The notes below the pieces were generated by a model. That model made no database searches. It worked only from the letters and a program-made list of their open reading frames with translations, and had not been told where the DNA came from. From Poecilobothrus nobilitatus (Eukaryota > Arthropoda > Insecta > Diptera > Dolichopodidae): a stretch of DNA of 64,000 nucleotides. Every line of letters starts with the position of its first letter. Position 1 is the first letter of the stretch. The stretch spans positions 267,379,843 through 267,443,842 of the forward strand of contig OX352774.1 of assembly GCA_947095535.1 (NCBI GenBank), read 5' to 3'. A program made the translations under genes and the position numbers. Shown piece after piece: positions 23,195 through 34,005 of this stretch.

Positions 23195-23460
23195 GCTGCT
23201 ACAGTGGAGTTCTTTGGTTATATCATGCAGTAAGGTATTATATACTGCCGCACGTTGTCATCCACTGATGGCCCTGACTCTGTAGTAAAAATAATAATAT
23301 TAAGTAATAAGAATACTACTTTAATACCAATAATAACAGCCGCTACAGTGATAGTGGAAATCACCTTCAATAATTACCTCATGTAGTAAGATGTTATATA
23401 CTACTACATGTTGTAACTGTTGTACGGCTATAGTCACTGTTAGTAAATAGTAATAATAAT
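23195..23460. repeat. Two ~130-bp units, each holding a hairpin
   Basis: The phrases 'ctacagtg', 'catg(c/t)agtaag(g/a)t(a/g)ttatatact' and 'ttgt' recur at 23197-23290 and 23340-23455, separated by a TAA-rich spacer. The second unit has the stem catgtagta / tactacatg. Probably LINE- or SINE-derived 3' sequence amplified together with the (TAA)n tract; identity unknown. Confidence 0.5.
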
Positions 23461-23691
23461 AGGCGGATTCATTGTTCCCTTACAGTCCCACTCCCAATTC
23501 AATGTTTCCGTATCCATTTCCTATTCTTTCCTATCCCTACTCCCTAGCCAATATTCTGCGTTCGCAGGTAAGAGTTTCATCCCATTATATTGGCTAAGGG
23601 GAGGGGGGTTTAGTCAGTAAGAATCTGACACTACCAATGGGGAAATTCTTGGTGTCTTTGGAAGATCCCCACCTCCATTAGGAAAAAAAAA
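23461..23691 (+). mobile_element. 3' end of a LINE-like element, 5'-truncated
   Basis: GC-richer DNA with 'aagaatctgacactaccaat' and 'tcttggtgtctttggaag', ending in an A-run at 23683-23690. The arrangement (a '...ctgacactac...' line, a 'ttggtg.cttt' line, 'ccacc', poly-A) parallels the 3' UTR of the 34 kb CR1/L2-like element (36268-36350). No coding part. Severe 5' truncation is usual for LINE insertions. It abuts the point where Tc1 transposase sequence resumes. Confidence 0.55.
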
Positions 23692-23693
23692 CT

Positions 23694-24288
23694 AACCAAA
23701 ATGATAAACATAGGCTAGAATAGTGCAGAAAACACAAACTATTGACTGCTGTGGATTGGAGAAGAGTGCTTTTCTAAGAAAGAAAAGAACATGAAAGTAC
23801 CTTCCAACTTTTTGCAAAAAGTCGAAAAATAGTTCGACGCTTTCCATCTGATAAATATATGTTTCTTGTGTAAATCCACAAAATAAATATGGTGAAGATA
23901 AAAGTAACAATTTGGGGCGATATTTTGTGGTATATGGTTACATAGACTTGCACAATATAACAGATTCAATAAATGCTACAAGATGTGCAAAATTTAGAAA
24001 GTAAGATGATACTATTTATGGAAGAAAAATGCCCTACGGGGGGCTATATTTCACAACAATGTAAATAATAATAAAATGTATGTCTTACTATCAATGGCAA
24101 GCGTGTATTTTAATTTGAACATTAAGAAAATGTATGGAAAATGTGGTACGACATAGTTGCGAGAAGAAAACCTGAAACTGTGGAAGAACTAAAAACGCTT
24201 TGGAAGAAAAGTGGATTGGATTTCCTATACAGACCCTTCATAAGCTTCTCGAATCAATTACCAGAAGAATCAATGATTGTATAGCCTA
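23694..24288 (+). pseudogene. Tc1-like transposase, catalytic half
   Basis: Reads NDKHRLE, a stop, CRKHKLLTAVDWRRVLF, a stop, then ERKE: the block around the second catalytic Asp, where 'FSDE' would be expected and the D position is lost. VRRFPSDKYM follows, then fragments of the central block in shifting frames. Near the end come WYDIVARRKPETVEELKTLW and, one frame on, IQTLHKLLESITRRINDCIA before a TAG (about 24286). This C-terminal order is standard for Tc1 DDE transposases. At least three stops and two frameshifts. Confidence 0.8.
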
Positions 24289-24486
24289 AGGTTTCTAAGG
24301 GGTAAAATGATAGTTTTAAATTTACTTATAAGTACGCAGCACATTTTTTTTTCATTTCTTTCTATTTGTTCTTGGTTTTTTTCTTTAATTAGTAATGAAT
24401 TGTTACTTTTTGGAATAAAAATTTGTCTCATGAAGATAAAATATTTTTCAATTTATTTTTGGTTTTGAACTTTTTACGCATAAACT

Positions 24487-26821
24487 AAATTAATTTAGAA
24501 AACAATTTAGCACAACACTATTCACATACACTGTTTTAGCACAACGCTATGAAATACCATTCCGCTCAATTCAATTAAAAGTTAAAAACTAATTTTTAAA
24601 GAAAAAATTAATTCTAAAGACGCGTAAATTACAAAAGAAAAGCAATTTAAAAAATAAAAATTTTATTCTAGGATGAATTACTTACACTCATTTTTATCTA
24701 ATTATATAAATTTTGTTTTACTATTCAAATGAGTGTTCTTTTCATCCTCTAAACATACCGCTTTGGCGATATGAACCATAAATGTGAGAATAAAAACATT
24801 AGAGTAAAAAACTTAGTCATAAGCACACATTTATATATAAATATTATCAAACTTTAGATTTACTTAGTTATGTACGTATATAATATAGATAGATATTGGA
24901 AAGACTAGGAAAGATGAAAGACAAAATACTTAACTATATTACATTTTTTTAATTTTTTCAACATACATAAGTAATGTACTTATTTTTCTATTTGTAAGAG
25001 GTCCTTTAAATGGATTATAAATTACATGTTAATTAAAATTTATAGTATCTAAGTATATGAGGTCATGTCGAGAGTAATATTTTATTAGTTATGGATATAA
25101 TATGAACTACGAACATAACTTCTGCGCAACATAGAATTTTCAAGAAACAAAAAAATTTACATTGATTTCTGGCAATAAAATTGTCAACATTTATTTTTGA
25201 CTGGTTTAGTTAATCAAAAATTTTTTAAATATGAATAAGTAAATTGCTTTGATTCATTTTTTTTTGATCACTTGAAAATCAAAATTTGATTTGCAAACTA
25301 AAAAATATACGCCTACTATAAGCTTTTTTATAAACTATTTATATTATCTACCTAATTATTTATATAATACTAATTAGTAATTATTAATTGTTACAGTTAG
25401 TCATCATTGAAATTTTGTTATTAAAGTAATTCAGTTCATAGGTCAACTAAAACTCACATTAAAAGTTTAATAGCTAATTTATTTTGTAAATCTTTGGTAA
25501 AGCCAAGCTCAAATTAAACAGACAGCTTAAATGAAGTCAATATAGGTACTTATTGTAGGAAAAAAATATAATATTAAAAATGTGTCAAATTACTGTTGTT
25601 TTAATTTATTAAAACTTCGTAGCGACTTTGAGTTATGACCTTTTATTTAAAAGACTTTACTACCCTTAACTGTTAAATAAATTAAAATACTTAATATTAT
25701 ATGTTAATTTAATTGGACTGAAATTTTCTTTACCATTTTAATAAACTCGCATTTTTTTTTTTATAATGAATACCCATTTAACATTACATTACAAATCAGA
25801 AAATAGTTAATATGTATAGGTAATGTAATAGGTATGTAATTAATTACTAATAAATTAGTAATTGCAATAATTGGAAGTTGGAAGTCTGAAATAAGTCTTG
25901 TCACAATTATTACACAAAATTTAATCTAAAACTAGTTATCATAGGTATTTAAATAATAAAACATGTTTTAATTTTTTTTCACTTATATTTATGCAATTTG
26001 AAGGCCTAGAATTATATTTTGATTTTGGGTGACTCACTCATCCATTTATCAATATTCGCAAAAAAAAAAAATCGAGAAAAAAATGGAGTATTTTATATTT
26101 ATATTGTTTATACGTATTTTTTTTATTTTTATTTAAAAAAAAATCATACCTCTTGTGTATATCCAAACGATATTATGCACAAAAAACTAATCGCAAACAA
26201 ATATATAGCCATTTTATTTGGCGTTTTAAAAATTTCTTTATAATTATTTTCCATTTTCCATCAATAAAGATTATGGGTAGCACTACTTAACTCTCTCAAA
26301 ACGAACAAACAAAATTTATTCTTTTTATACATACATACAGTATTGTATTGTACTACTAACAATTTATTTTGCTGCTAAAAAGATTTTATTTATTTAAAAG
26401 CACTCTTTTCACTTCATATTTTTCAAAATTTTAATTAAAATTTAATTACTATATAATATTTATTGAATCTTCCAAATTTTTTGACCAAAGAAAGTCTTAA
26501 AGATAAACTTTTCCACTCCGAATAAACAGACAATTAATTATATGAAAGCATTAATCAATTCTGAACAATTTTTCTTCAACAAAAAAAGTTTCATGTAGTT
26601 TTCCTGCAGCCTGCTTGTTAAACTGTCAAATATTTCAACAATTGACAATCCAGTGTTGCCATTGTGGTTGTTTTTAACCAAATTTGCCTGCTTTTAGGCA
26701 AACCTCCTTTACCTCTTAAACACAATGATCGTAGGCGTAGCCATCACGCAGAAATATTACTTTAAAATTTTAAGATATGGAAAACAATACAAATCCACAT
26801 AATAATATACCCATAGATATA
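24487..26821. other. 2.3-kb stretch without gene
   Basis: Uniformly AT-rich. A duplicated 'tttagcacaac' is seen at 24506 and 24536. No ORF with recognisable domains, no repeat pair inside the window, and no RNA structure I can defend. Confidence 0.4.
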
Positions 26822-27451
26822 TTAAGGCTGATTTTCATTAGACCGATATATCCATGAAAATTTTAGAACATAGGCAGAAGATGCAAAGATGATATGTGTT
26901 TGAAAGAGATAAAGCTCAAAAAATATCCATGAAACATTTGAAAATATCCAAGAATGTAACCATATTTCCACGAAATATATATTTTTTGAATATATTTTGC
27001 TATAAATTTCGTGGATAATACATATGCTCAAAATTTATTATCTTACAAAACAATTTCTCACTACCATGGCATTTCAATCTTATTTGTCTGGCATTTGTCA
27101 AAAAAGTAAATAAACATTTTAAAATAAACAAATGTTAAAATTTCCTTTTTTTTTTTGTTTTTTAGTGAAAAACTATATTAAAATTACTATATTATAGGTA
27201 TAAAAATATTATTAATAAACTATATTATTTTTAACAATTTTATAAACAAAAAATTTTAAATTTTTAGGTAAATATGAATATAAACATTAATAAATTAGGT
27301 TATGTACATTTTTAACTGTCAAAGTGGTGCAGTAATATTTTGTAATAATATAGTTTTTTTCTCCCTCTTTCCCACTAGTAGTATAGTATATTTTTCTCTT
27401 TCTAAAGTTGCGACAATATTCACGAAATTTCTCATAAAAACCAGCCTTTAA
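26822..27451. mobile_element. MITE family M1, copy 1, TTAA-bounded
   Basis: The left end TTAAGGCTGATTTTCAT and the complement of the right end TTAAAGGCTGGTTTTTAT are inverted. The same family recurs at 49523-50086. Both copies share 'agaccgatatatccacgaaa'-type text on the left and 'gcgacaatat(t/c)ca(c/t)gaaatt' on the right. No coding. TTAA at both ends is the target duplication of piggyBac-type elements, but a PIF-like TAA is also possible. Confidence 0.75.
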
Positions 27452-27483
27452 TAGATATATTGCCCCTAGATCGTCAATGAAGA

Positions 27484-27805
27484 AGATATTTTCAGCCAAT
27501 TTTGAGACAGAGCTGAGTGAACCGTACTTATATGTATTGCTTTAGTTTCTTCAGAAATAGTTTCCTAAAAGATTAAGTAGATTCATTTCTAATTTTTTTA
27601 AGAATTTGATCACTTATTTTGTTACTTTACAAGTAGTTTACATTTTTAATTACCTTAATTAAATTAAACTTTAATTTTAAAAACAAAATATATTAATTAT
27701 TACGTAATATACAAACTTAAAATATCTATATATGGAACTGGTTAAGAAGATCTGCTTTACATTATTTTCATAAATATGCACAGCTGCTCACTGAGTGAAC
27801 GATAT
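27484..27805. repeat. Dispersed repeat E, copy 1
   Basis: Matches 45222-45545 in the same orientation: 'atattttcagccaattttga', 'gctgagtgaaccgt', 'cttattttgttac' and 'ctgctttacattatttt'. Both copies have 'gagtgaac' near each end. Copy 2 sits inside an inverted-repeat-bounded unit; copy 1 does not. Function unknown. Confidence 0.7.
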
Positions 27806-27950
27806 GTATAGAAGGTCTGATTGCGTTTCCTATTTCTGACTAATTTTCTCTGCCTATTTTTTTTTAGAGAAAAAAGTTAAATTTTACATTTTTCTCATTT
27901 TAATGTCATTTGTAAGGCAAAGTACGCAGACAGAAAACTGACTAAAAAAA
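27806..27950 (+). repeat. Dispersed repeat G, copy 1
   Basis: Inverted relative to 54745-54890. Shared phrases are 'taattttctctg', 'ttaaattttacatttt', 'tcatttgtaag' and 'cagacagaaaactgact'. It directly follows repeat E. Non-coding. Confidence 0.7.
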
Positions 27951-28039
27951 AATATTATAGTTGTCAATAATCAATTATCGTTTACTTTTCAAATTATGAT
28001 AAAATAAGGGTATACAAGTTTTTTATTCGAATTTTTTTT

Positions 28040-28288
28040 TAAATTGTTGTTTTAAAAAAATTGGTGGGCAAAAATCCTCAATCCAAACCCTCCTCGTGGA
28101 TGCCGATCGGAAATAGTCACCAACTAGGTGGTTAAGTACTAAGGGTTTGTCTTTATGTATCCTATTACTGACACCCCGGTTTTTACCGGAACCAGTCTTA
28201 AAAATAGCACAGTCGCGAACGGAGTATTAGGAGTACCTGACGACCCTCCGAATTAATTAATTTTAGGCCTATGCAATAATTGAGAGGT
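28040..28288. other. GC-richer fragment of unknown element beside the left LTR-like repeat
   Basis: About 45% GC in a background near 22%, with no frame longer than a few tens of codons. It resembles the 3' UTR of a retroelement in texture only. Its right edge coincides with the start of the LTR-like repeat, so it is the 5' flank of that insertion. Confidence 0.4.
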
Positions 28289-29853
28289 TGTAATGAGCAG
28301 CGTATGATTTATCCACATACAACACTATGGGGCAGGGGGTTGCTTCTATAATATTTCAAAATTTTAAACTTCCTTTTACCACGTCAAGTGAAATTAAATT
28401 ACTTATTTTTCTATTTCTCATATTTCTTATAAATTCAATTTTTAGGTACTAATTTTAAAGTCAGAAATGTAAACCAGCCACTATTACTTATCGTTACATG
28501 TGTAACCATATTATCTTAGACTAGAACCAATGCGTGGTAAAAAAACAGCTGTCCTATATAAAAGTACGCAGACAGAAATATGAATAGGTAAACCGTTCGA
28601 GGGGGTGAAAAAGAAAATGATGGCCATGTGGTTTTTTTTTTTTGGTGGTTCGAGAGTCTGAGGTGGCGAGAAGATTTTTGGTTAGCAAAGAAAAAAAAAA
28701 CGAAAAAAAAATATGATAATTATTAGCATCAAACTAGATAAAATTAAAATAAAATAAATAAATACAAAAAAAAGGGACAAAAAAAATTGGTGTAAAAACT
28801 AAAAATTGGTATGTTTATTAACAGCCAATAGATAATATTATTAACTTCTTAAAAATAATACTTAGATTAAGTAAATTTTTCAATATGGAAATTTAAGAAA
28901 AAAAACGCAAAAAAAAAGAATCCAAGAAAAAAAGAAGTATAATATTAATGATAATATAAATTAATAATTTAAGTAAAATTAATAAATTAGGATATTTAAA
29001 TATAGGAAATACTGAAAAAGCCTGATTAAAGGTGACAATTAATTGCAAAAATAAATGAATTCGAAAGAAAATCTATGTATATTATTATGTACAAATAATG
29101 TAGTACTCTTAGAGTGTAAGTACCTACATACATATAATTAAAATGAACTAAAATAAAAGAAAAAAAAATTTAAAAATAAAAGAAAATTTTTTTTTAGACC
29201 GAAATAATATTAAATAGATAAAAAAATAAACGTATGAATTAAAAACTACAAAAAATAAATAAATCAAATAATACATATGGTATACCGCTATTTTATATAT
29301 TAAACATTTTATAATTATTCATACATATTACATATAAAAAAAAAAATTCAAGTAGAAAACAAAATAAGAAGATCAGCTGGAAGTGAATTTGTCGAAGAAA
29401 AAAAAAACCTGTATTTTTAATTTTAATGGATTTGGTTTGTAATAATTAATAAATATAGGAAATACTGAAATAAGAAAAAAAAATTAATTTAATGTTTTGT
29501 AATTGTTTATTATTTTTTTGTATTTTTTATGAAAAAAAACCCATTATGAATATATGGTAATTTAGTAGGAACAAAGTTCGAAAGGAGGCTCGGATGTGGA
29601 TGACAAGGAAATAATGCGGACAAGAACCCAAATAAGGTAAATTTTTTTTGATTATGTTACATTGAATTAATCCAGGCCTAGGTCACCCGACCGGAGTGAT
29701 GTCCAAAAAAGCATGCATTATGTTTTTGAAAAGAAGAATGAGCGTCATTTTTTTTGACACCCACCCACCCTACTGGGCTTACACCCGGCATAAACCAGAC
29801 ATGCTACGCTCAATTCGCTAGACCACCCCAAAATTCTCTAAACTCCCATTACA
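28289..29853 (+). repeat. Probable long terminal repeat, left copy (1565 bp)
   Basis: Aligned in direct orientation with 38657-41737 (after removing an insertion there). Both begin TGTAATGAGCAGCG and end CTCC(C/T)ATTACA, giving the TG...CA ends with a 6-bp inverted TGTAAT/ATTACA typical of LTRs. Gypsy-type gag-pol relics lie between the copies in the same orientation. Against it: the 5-bp flanks (gaggt; agact) do not match and no clear tRNA-primer site follows ('aattgcgccc' is only loosely like one). The middle is extremely A-rich. The empty target site for the hAT-like insertion is at 28855-28861. Confidence 0.6.
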
Positions 29854-31258
29854 AATTGCGCCCTTTTGCGCTTAATGGTCCTACTAATTTCAATTCATTC
29901 ATATTGCTTATCTTCTAATTTTATAAATATTTTTGCAAAATATTTTTTTTTTATATTTTTTTTATCTTACTTATAATGTAACTCTTCCGTAACGGAGAAA
30001 TTTAAATGTAATTTTTTTTAAAATTTTTTTTTTAAATAACCACGTGCTTAAGCGGTTGGCTTCAAGGGTTGTTTGGTCAAATGTATTCAGGTTATATCCC
30101 AACAGATAAACCCTTTGGAAATGCAATTGTTTGGAGGTATTTCAAAAATTGACCAGCTGTTGATACTGTTGGCCTTATAACCGTAACGAATCATATTGGC
30201 AATACACCCTGATTCCAACCATTAAGCCATGGTAATGAGGGACTCAAAGTACTGTAACAGCCCTGTTTCGGAAAGGTAGCCTGAGATTTGTCTCATATAC
30301 TACTACGCCTATATGAGCAAGAATGCACATATCGGACCACGAGCTCTTACAGTATTCTGAGAATAGGAACCGATTTAGAATTTAATCTAGAATCTTCACG
30401 GTTCGGAGATCATTCCGGTTTGCAACCTTAGTAGTTTAAAGGTTAGTTTTTTTATGTCCTCGTATTTGATTTTTTTTTCTCTGTCCATAGAACTCCATAC
30501 CGGAGGAAATGGATTGATTTAATCTGGCATAATGTTTCTTTGAAAAAGAAAAAAAAAACCCCCACAATAAAAGGAAGCGCTTAAACTAATATCACTATGT
30601 TATCTTCCATAAGTTCCTTTCCACAACCGAGACTTCGAATCGGTCTCGTTAATTTAAAAACAGAAATTATTAAGATAATTATTTAAACTAAAAATATTTA
30701 ATTGTCAAAATTGTAAATTTAAATTGAAAAAAAAACAAAAATTATTGGATTGAATATTAAATGATTTATGTTATATTGATTCATTACCTTTAAATTTTAT
30801 GTTATTATCCTACAATTGTTATATAGTATAGCTATATCGGTGATACATAACCATTTTATTGATAGTCAGAGCAAAATATCTGCCATATAGATTTAAGATT
30901 ATATACATAATATTTTTCAGAAAATCTGATTGAATCGTATTTAAGCGCTGTTATAATTTTTTTTTTGCATAAATATTTTATATAAGTACTTATCAGTTTG
31001 TTATCTAAAACGTAAATTAATGGAAAAAGAAAAGAAGGAAAGTCTCAAGAATATTATAGGAAAATTTTAACATTATTGCTCTTGGGTTACAATTTTAAGG
31101 AAGTTACTAATAGTAACACCAAACTACACAAATTTTTTTTTCTACACACACAAAATTTTGGGTTTTTTTTTATTATACACTTTTGTTATTGCATTATTTA
31201 CTGAATTACTATTTTCTATAAATAATTTAATTTACACTTAGCATTTATTTACATAATA
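29854..31258. other. Leader-side region of the gypsy relic; no gene
   Basis: 29854-30030 is AT-rich. 30030-30640 is GC-richer and unassigned: 'gcttaagcggttggctt' followed 30 bp later by 'ggtcaaatg' faintly resembles pol III A and B boxes, so a decayed SINE is possible. 30640-31258 is featureless. No frame worth reporting. Confidence 0.35.
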
Positions 31259-31750
31259 AGGGTATTCACGAGTTGATGCAAAAGTGCAAATTTTTTTTGC
31301 ACCGTAGCACATATTTGCACCAACTCGTGAACAACCCTAGCATGAATTTTTATTGAACTGTCAAATATCGCTGATGTGCTTGTTTTGTTTACATAAAAAT
31401 TTAATATGCTTACAAAAAATTTCAGATTTGTATATCTTCATATGCTTGACTAAATAAATAATCAGAAATAATTTTTTGCCCACTTTTTTCAGGCGTTTTT
31501 TAAATTTTTATCTAATATAGCGCTTACAAAAAATACATAAACAAACTTTGCAATGGTCTTTGGTCAAACTTTGCAATGCACAAATATGTAATAGGGTTTA
31601 GGTCTTGCATAGTCTTGCAAAATTTTGCACTTTTTTATACATGAAAACAACAACAAATTGTGCAGTTTAACTGTCAAAAAATTTAAATATGCTACGGTGC
31701 AAAATTTTGCACTTGTGCAAGACCACTTTGCACCAACTCGTGAATACCCT
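31259..31750. mobile_element. MITE family M2, long copy (492 bp)
   Basis: Bounded by TA (31257-31258 and 31751-31752). Ends read AGGGTATTCACGAGTTGATG on the left and AGGGTATTCACGAGTTGGTG in the complement of the right. Subterminal 'gcaccgtagca' and 'aagtgcaaa' repeats occur in both arms. The core (about 31340-31660) is unique and non-coding. A 77-bp deletion derivative lies at 53978-54054. Confidence 0.8.
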
Positions 31751-32210
31751 TAATATTTAATATAAATTTAGTATTTTATTAATTTACAGAATATTTTTTA
31801 TTATACATAAATAATTTCATAAATAATAGATTTCAGGCCGCGCTAAGGTTCCTCTTCCTGAATATTTTTGTTCCCATTTTTCCGTTTATTGGTTCTTCTA
31901 TTTAGAGAAGAAACCTCTGTAGATTTAAATGCTGTGCTCGAAAGAATTTTTGAAATGTACTAATCAGCATTAATTAATTCGATCGATAAAAGGCCACAAT
32001 AAGACAAAAAAAAAAAAAACCAGGGAACAGAACCAGAAATAATAAACTAATTATTGTTATAATAAACTTGAGAAAAACAAGCAGGTGTCTATTTTCTATT
32101 TTGTATTAAAAATTTTCGTTTGTACAGCGACGTTGTCAGTAACTAACATTAGGGTTAAAATTTTTGCTCAGTGACGTGCGTTGTAAATAAGATTTTTTTT
32201 TTTTATATAA

Positions 32211-32494
32211 ATTACAGACTAAATAAACTATACAGACGATCAGTTTCATATAAAAATTTTTAGTTTTTTTTTGGAGCCAGACTAAGCAGTCTATGAACCT
32301 AGACTAAGTATTTTAGAATATTTAAATTACAAAAATAGAAAATACAAAAGATTATTCTATAAATTATTGTTTTTGCTATTTAAATATCTAAAATACTTAG
32401 CCTGGCTCCAAAAAAATGTTCATGCTGGCTCCTAAAAAAGACTTAAAATTTTTATATGAAACTGTTCGTCTGTATAATATATTTAGTTTGTAGT
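32211..32494. mobile_element. Near-palindromic MITE (284 bp)
   Basis: Arms match over almost their whole length: 'cagtttcatataaaaatttt' at 32238 has its complement at about 32445-32464, 'ggagccag' at 32273 pairs with 'ctggctcc' at 32401 and 32424, and 'agtattttag' pairs with 'ctaaaatact'. As RNA it would form a long hairpin. No frame. It lies between the MITE at 31.3 kb and the gypsy gag relic. Confidence 0.8.
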
Positions 32495-32648
32495 ATTACC
32501 CATGTCTGACAAGAGAGATACAAAACAAGGAGTCCCGACTCCCAATACGAAGGGAGAGGGGGGACCTCTTCAGATTTCGAAACACTGGATGAAATATTGG
32601 AAAATACGTCAATAAAATAATTCGCTAGGGCCAGCAAACAGCTTAAGT

Positions 32649-33069
32649 ATGAATTCAATTCAAAGCATTATTGAACGAATGCTGCGACAGACACAAATTG
32701 CTTTGCTTGCCACGATTCAAACACAGGTTAGCCAAACAGTGGAAGCTAGCATGAGGGAGTTCCGAGAATCCGTCGGTAGTTATAATACGGTAAACCCACA
32801 ACCCGGATATTGAGCACGGTCGCACAAATCCGGGGGCCGAGCAGGTATCAACTCCGGAAAATATCCCGGGTGTGGCCTCAATCGGCAATGACAGCCTTAA
32901 CTTTGCTCAACCTGGAGTTTCGGATTTGCCCGCAGACCGACTTCATACGGTTTCGACAACGAATTCCAACCCTGCGTCTATTATTAAAAGTTGGAGGGTT
33001 GTGTTCTCCGGAATGAACCAAGGTTTGAACGTGGAATCCTTTATATACCGGGTAGAGACCCTAACCTAA
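32649..33069 (+). pseudogene. Ty3/gypsy-type Gag relic
   Basis: An ATG at 32649 opens a 54-codon frame (MNSIQSIIERMLRQTQ...) that stops at 32811. After frame change, the end at 32985-33066 reads WRVVFSGMNQGLNVESFIYR, the start of the conserved gypsy Gag capsid region ('W...F.G...gl.veeFiyrve.l'), then stops at 33067. Most of capsid and all nucleocapsid zinc knuckles are missing, because the protease frame begins four bases later. Gag would have packaged the element RNA. Confidence 0.7.
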
Positions 33070-33072
33070 CAA

Positions 33073-33636
33073 ATGGTCAAGGATGAAAGACCATACGCGG
33101 AAGTAGTAATTTTTGGTGGAACAGAAAAAGGTCTACTAGACTCACGAGCTTCTGTAAGTTGTATAGGGGGAAAACTTGCAAAAAAACTTGAGAGTTCAGG
33201 TTATACGTATAAAAGACTACGGACAAACGTTAAAACGGCTGCCGAAGCAGGGCAAAGAGTTACTGGTCAAGTGAAGACGGCGGTGAAGTTCCGAGAGGAA
33301 ACGAAAATTATGAACCTGCTGATTGTCCCCATATTAGCACAAGATCTGTATCTTGGGGTAGACCTTCTGTGCTCGTTCAGACTAGCATTTGACATAATAC
33401 CTGACATTTCTGAGCTGTCCAACGTAGCTGAAACTGTTAACTGGGAAAGTCTAACCTTAACGGAAAAACGGCAATTAGAAAACACGATCCGGCAGTTTCC
33501 GTCTTTTTCAAAGATTGGTTTGGGCCGAACGGTATTATTACAATACGTTATAGACGTAGATAATAGCGCTCCGGTGAAACAGCGGCATTACCCCGTATCG
33601 CCGGCGATCGAAAAACTAATATACAAAGAGCCGCTT
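33073..33636 (+). pseudogene. Ty3/gypsy-type protease and RT N-terminus
   Basis: Residues about 15-110 form a retropepsin-like aspartic protease: GLLDSRASVSCIG stands where D-S/T-G-A is required, so the catalytic triad glycine is Arg. A distal hydrophobic segment LLIVPILAQDLYLGVDLL follows. After a spacer comes the RT entry RHYPVSPAIEKLIYKE. Here (about 33636) the reading jumps to sequence that belongs further downstream in pol. The frame ends at 33690. Upstream Gag is only 4 bp away. Non-functional. Confidence 0.8.
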
Positions 33637-34005
33637 GATGGATTGAGTCATACCTCCACTTTTGAAAGACGAAGTATTCGTCTATCTTGACGATTATTTG
33701 CTGATTATATCTGAGGATTTCAAATTGCACCTACAAACTCTTAAAACCATCAATAAAAGAGGTAAAATTCTTAGGATTCATTGTTGGCGAAGGCCTAAAA
33801 GTTGACTCCGGTAAAATAGATGCCATTGTAGATTATCCCGTTCAAACTGAATGGACAGTTACGACGCTTTCTTGGTCTAACCGGAGCAAAAAGCTAAATT
33901 CTGCCCAACGGAATTATAGCGTTACCAAACAGGAATGTATCGCCGGCGATCGAAAAACTAATGTACAAAGAGCTGGATCGTATGTTAGCTTTAGGGGTCA
34001 TATTA
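33637..34005 (+). repeat. Out-of-place copy of downstream pol, with return to the original sequence
   Basis: 33637-33945 is nearly identical to 36663-36985 (RT C-terminal 'YLDDYLL' region plus the RNase H start, including the same two internal deletions). At about 33936 the text returns to 'gtatcgccggcgatcgaaaa', a second copy of 33595-33632, and the RT N-terminus continues (KLMYKELDRMLALGVI) until the LINE insertion at 34006. The arrangement looks like a template switch during reverse transcription or a local duplication. Confidence 0.85.

Larger units (their letters stand above)
21469..24486 (+). mobile_element. Tc1-like transposon with long TIRs, split by ~1.5 kb of nested insertions
   Basis: The left end follows a TA (21467-21468) and reads CAGTTATGCGTAAAAGTT. 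The right end complement reads 'agtttatgcgtaaaaagtt' (24462-24486). The inverted match continues inward for over 100 bp, including 'ttatcttcatga' and 'tttttattccaaaaagtaa', in arms about 21469-21590 and 24370-24486. Transposase N-terminal (21943-22178) and C-terminal (23694-24288) pieces lie inside, in the same orientation. Removing 22180-23690 gives about 1.5 kb, a normal Tc1 size. Confidence 0.82.

Noticed and set aside
23692..23969. Minus-strand frames of 72 and 76 codons
   Set aside because: They are antisense to the Tc1 transposase relic, which explains the sequence.
26019..26243. 74-codon plus-strand frame with hydrophobic stretch
   Set aside because: AT-rich codons, no start context and no domain; expected by chance at this composition.
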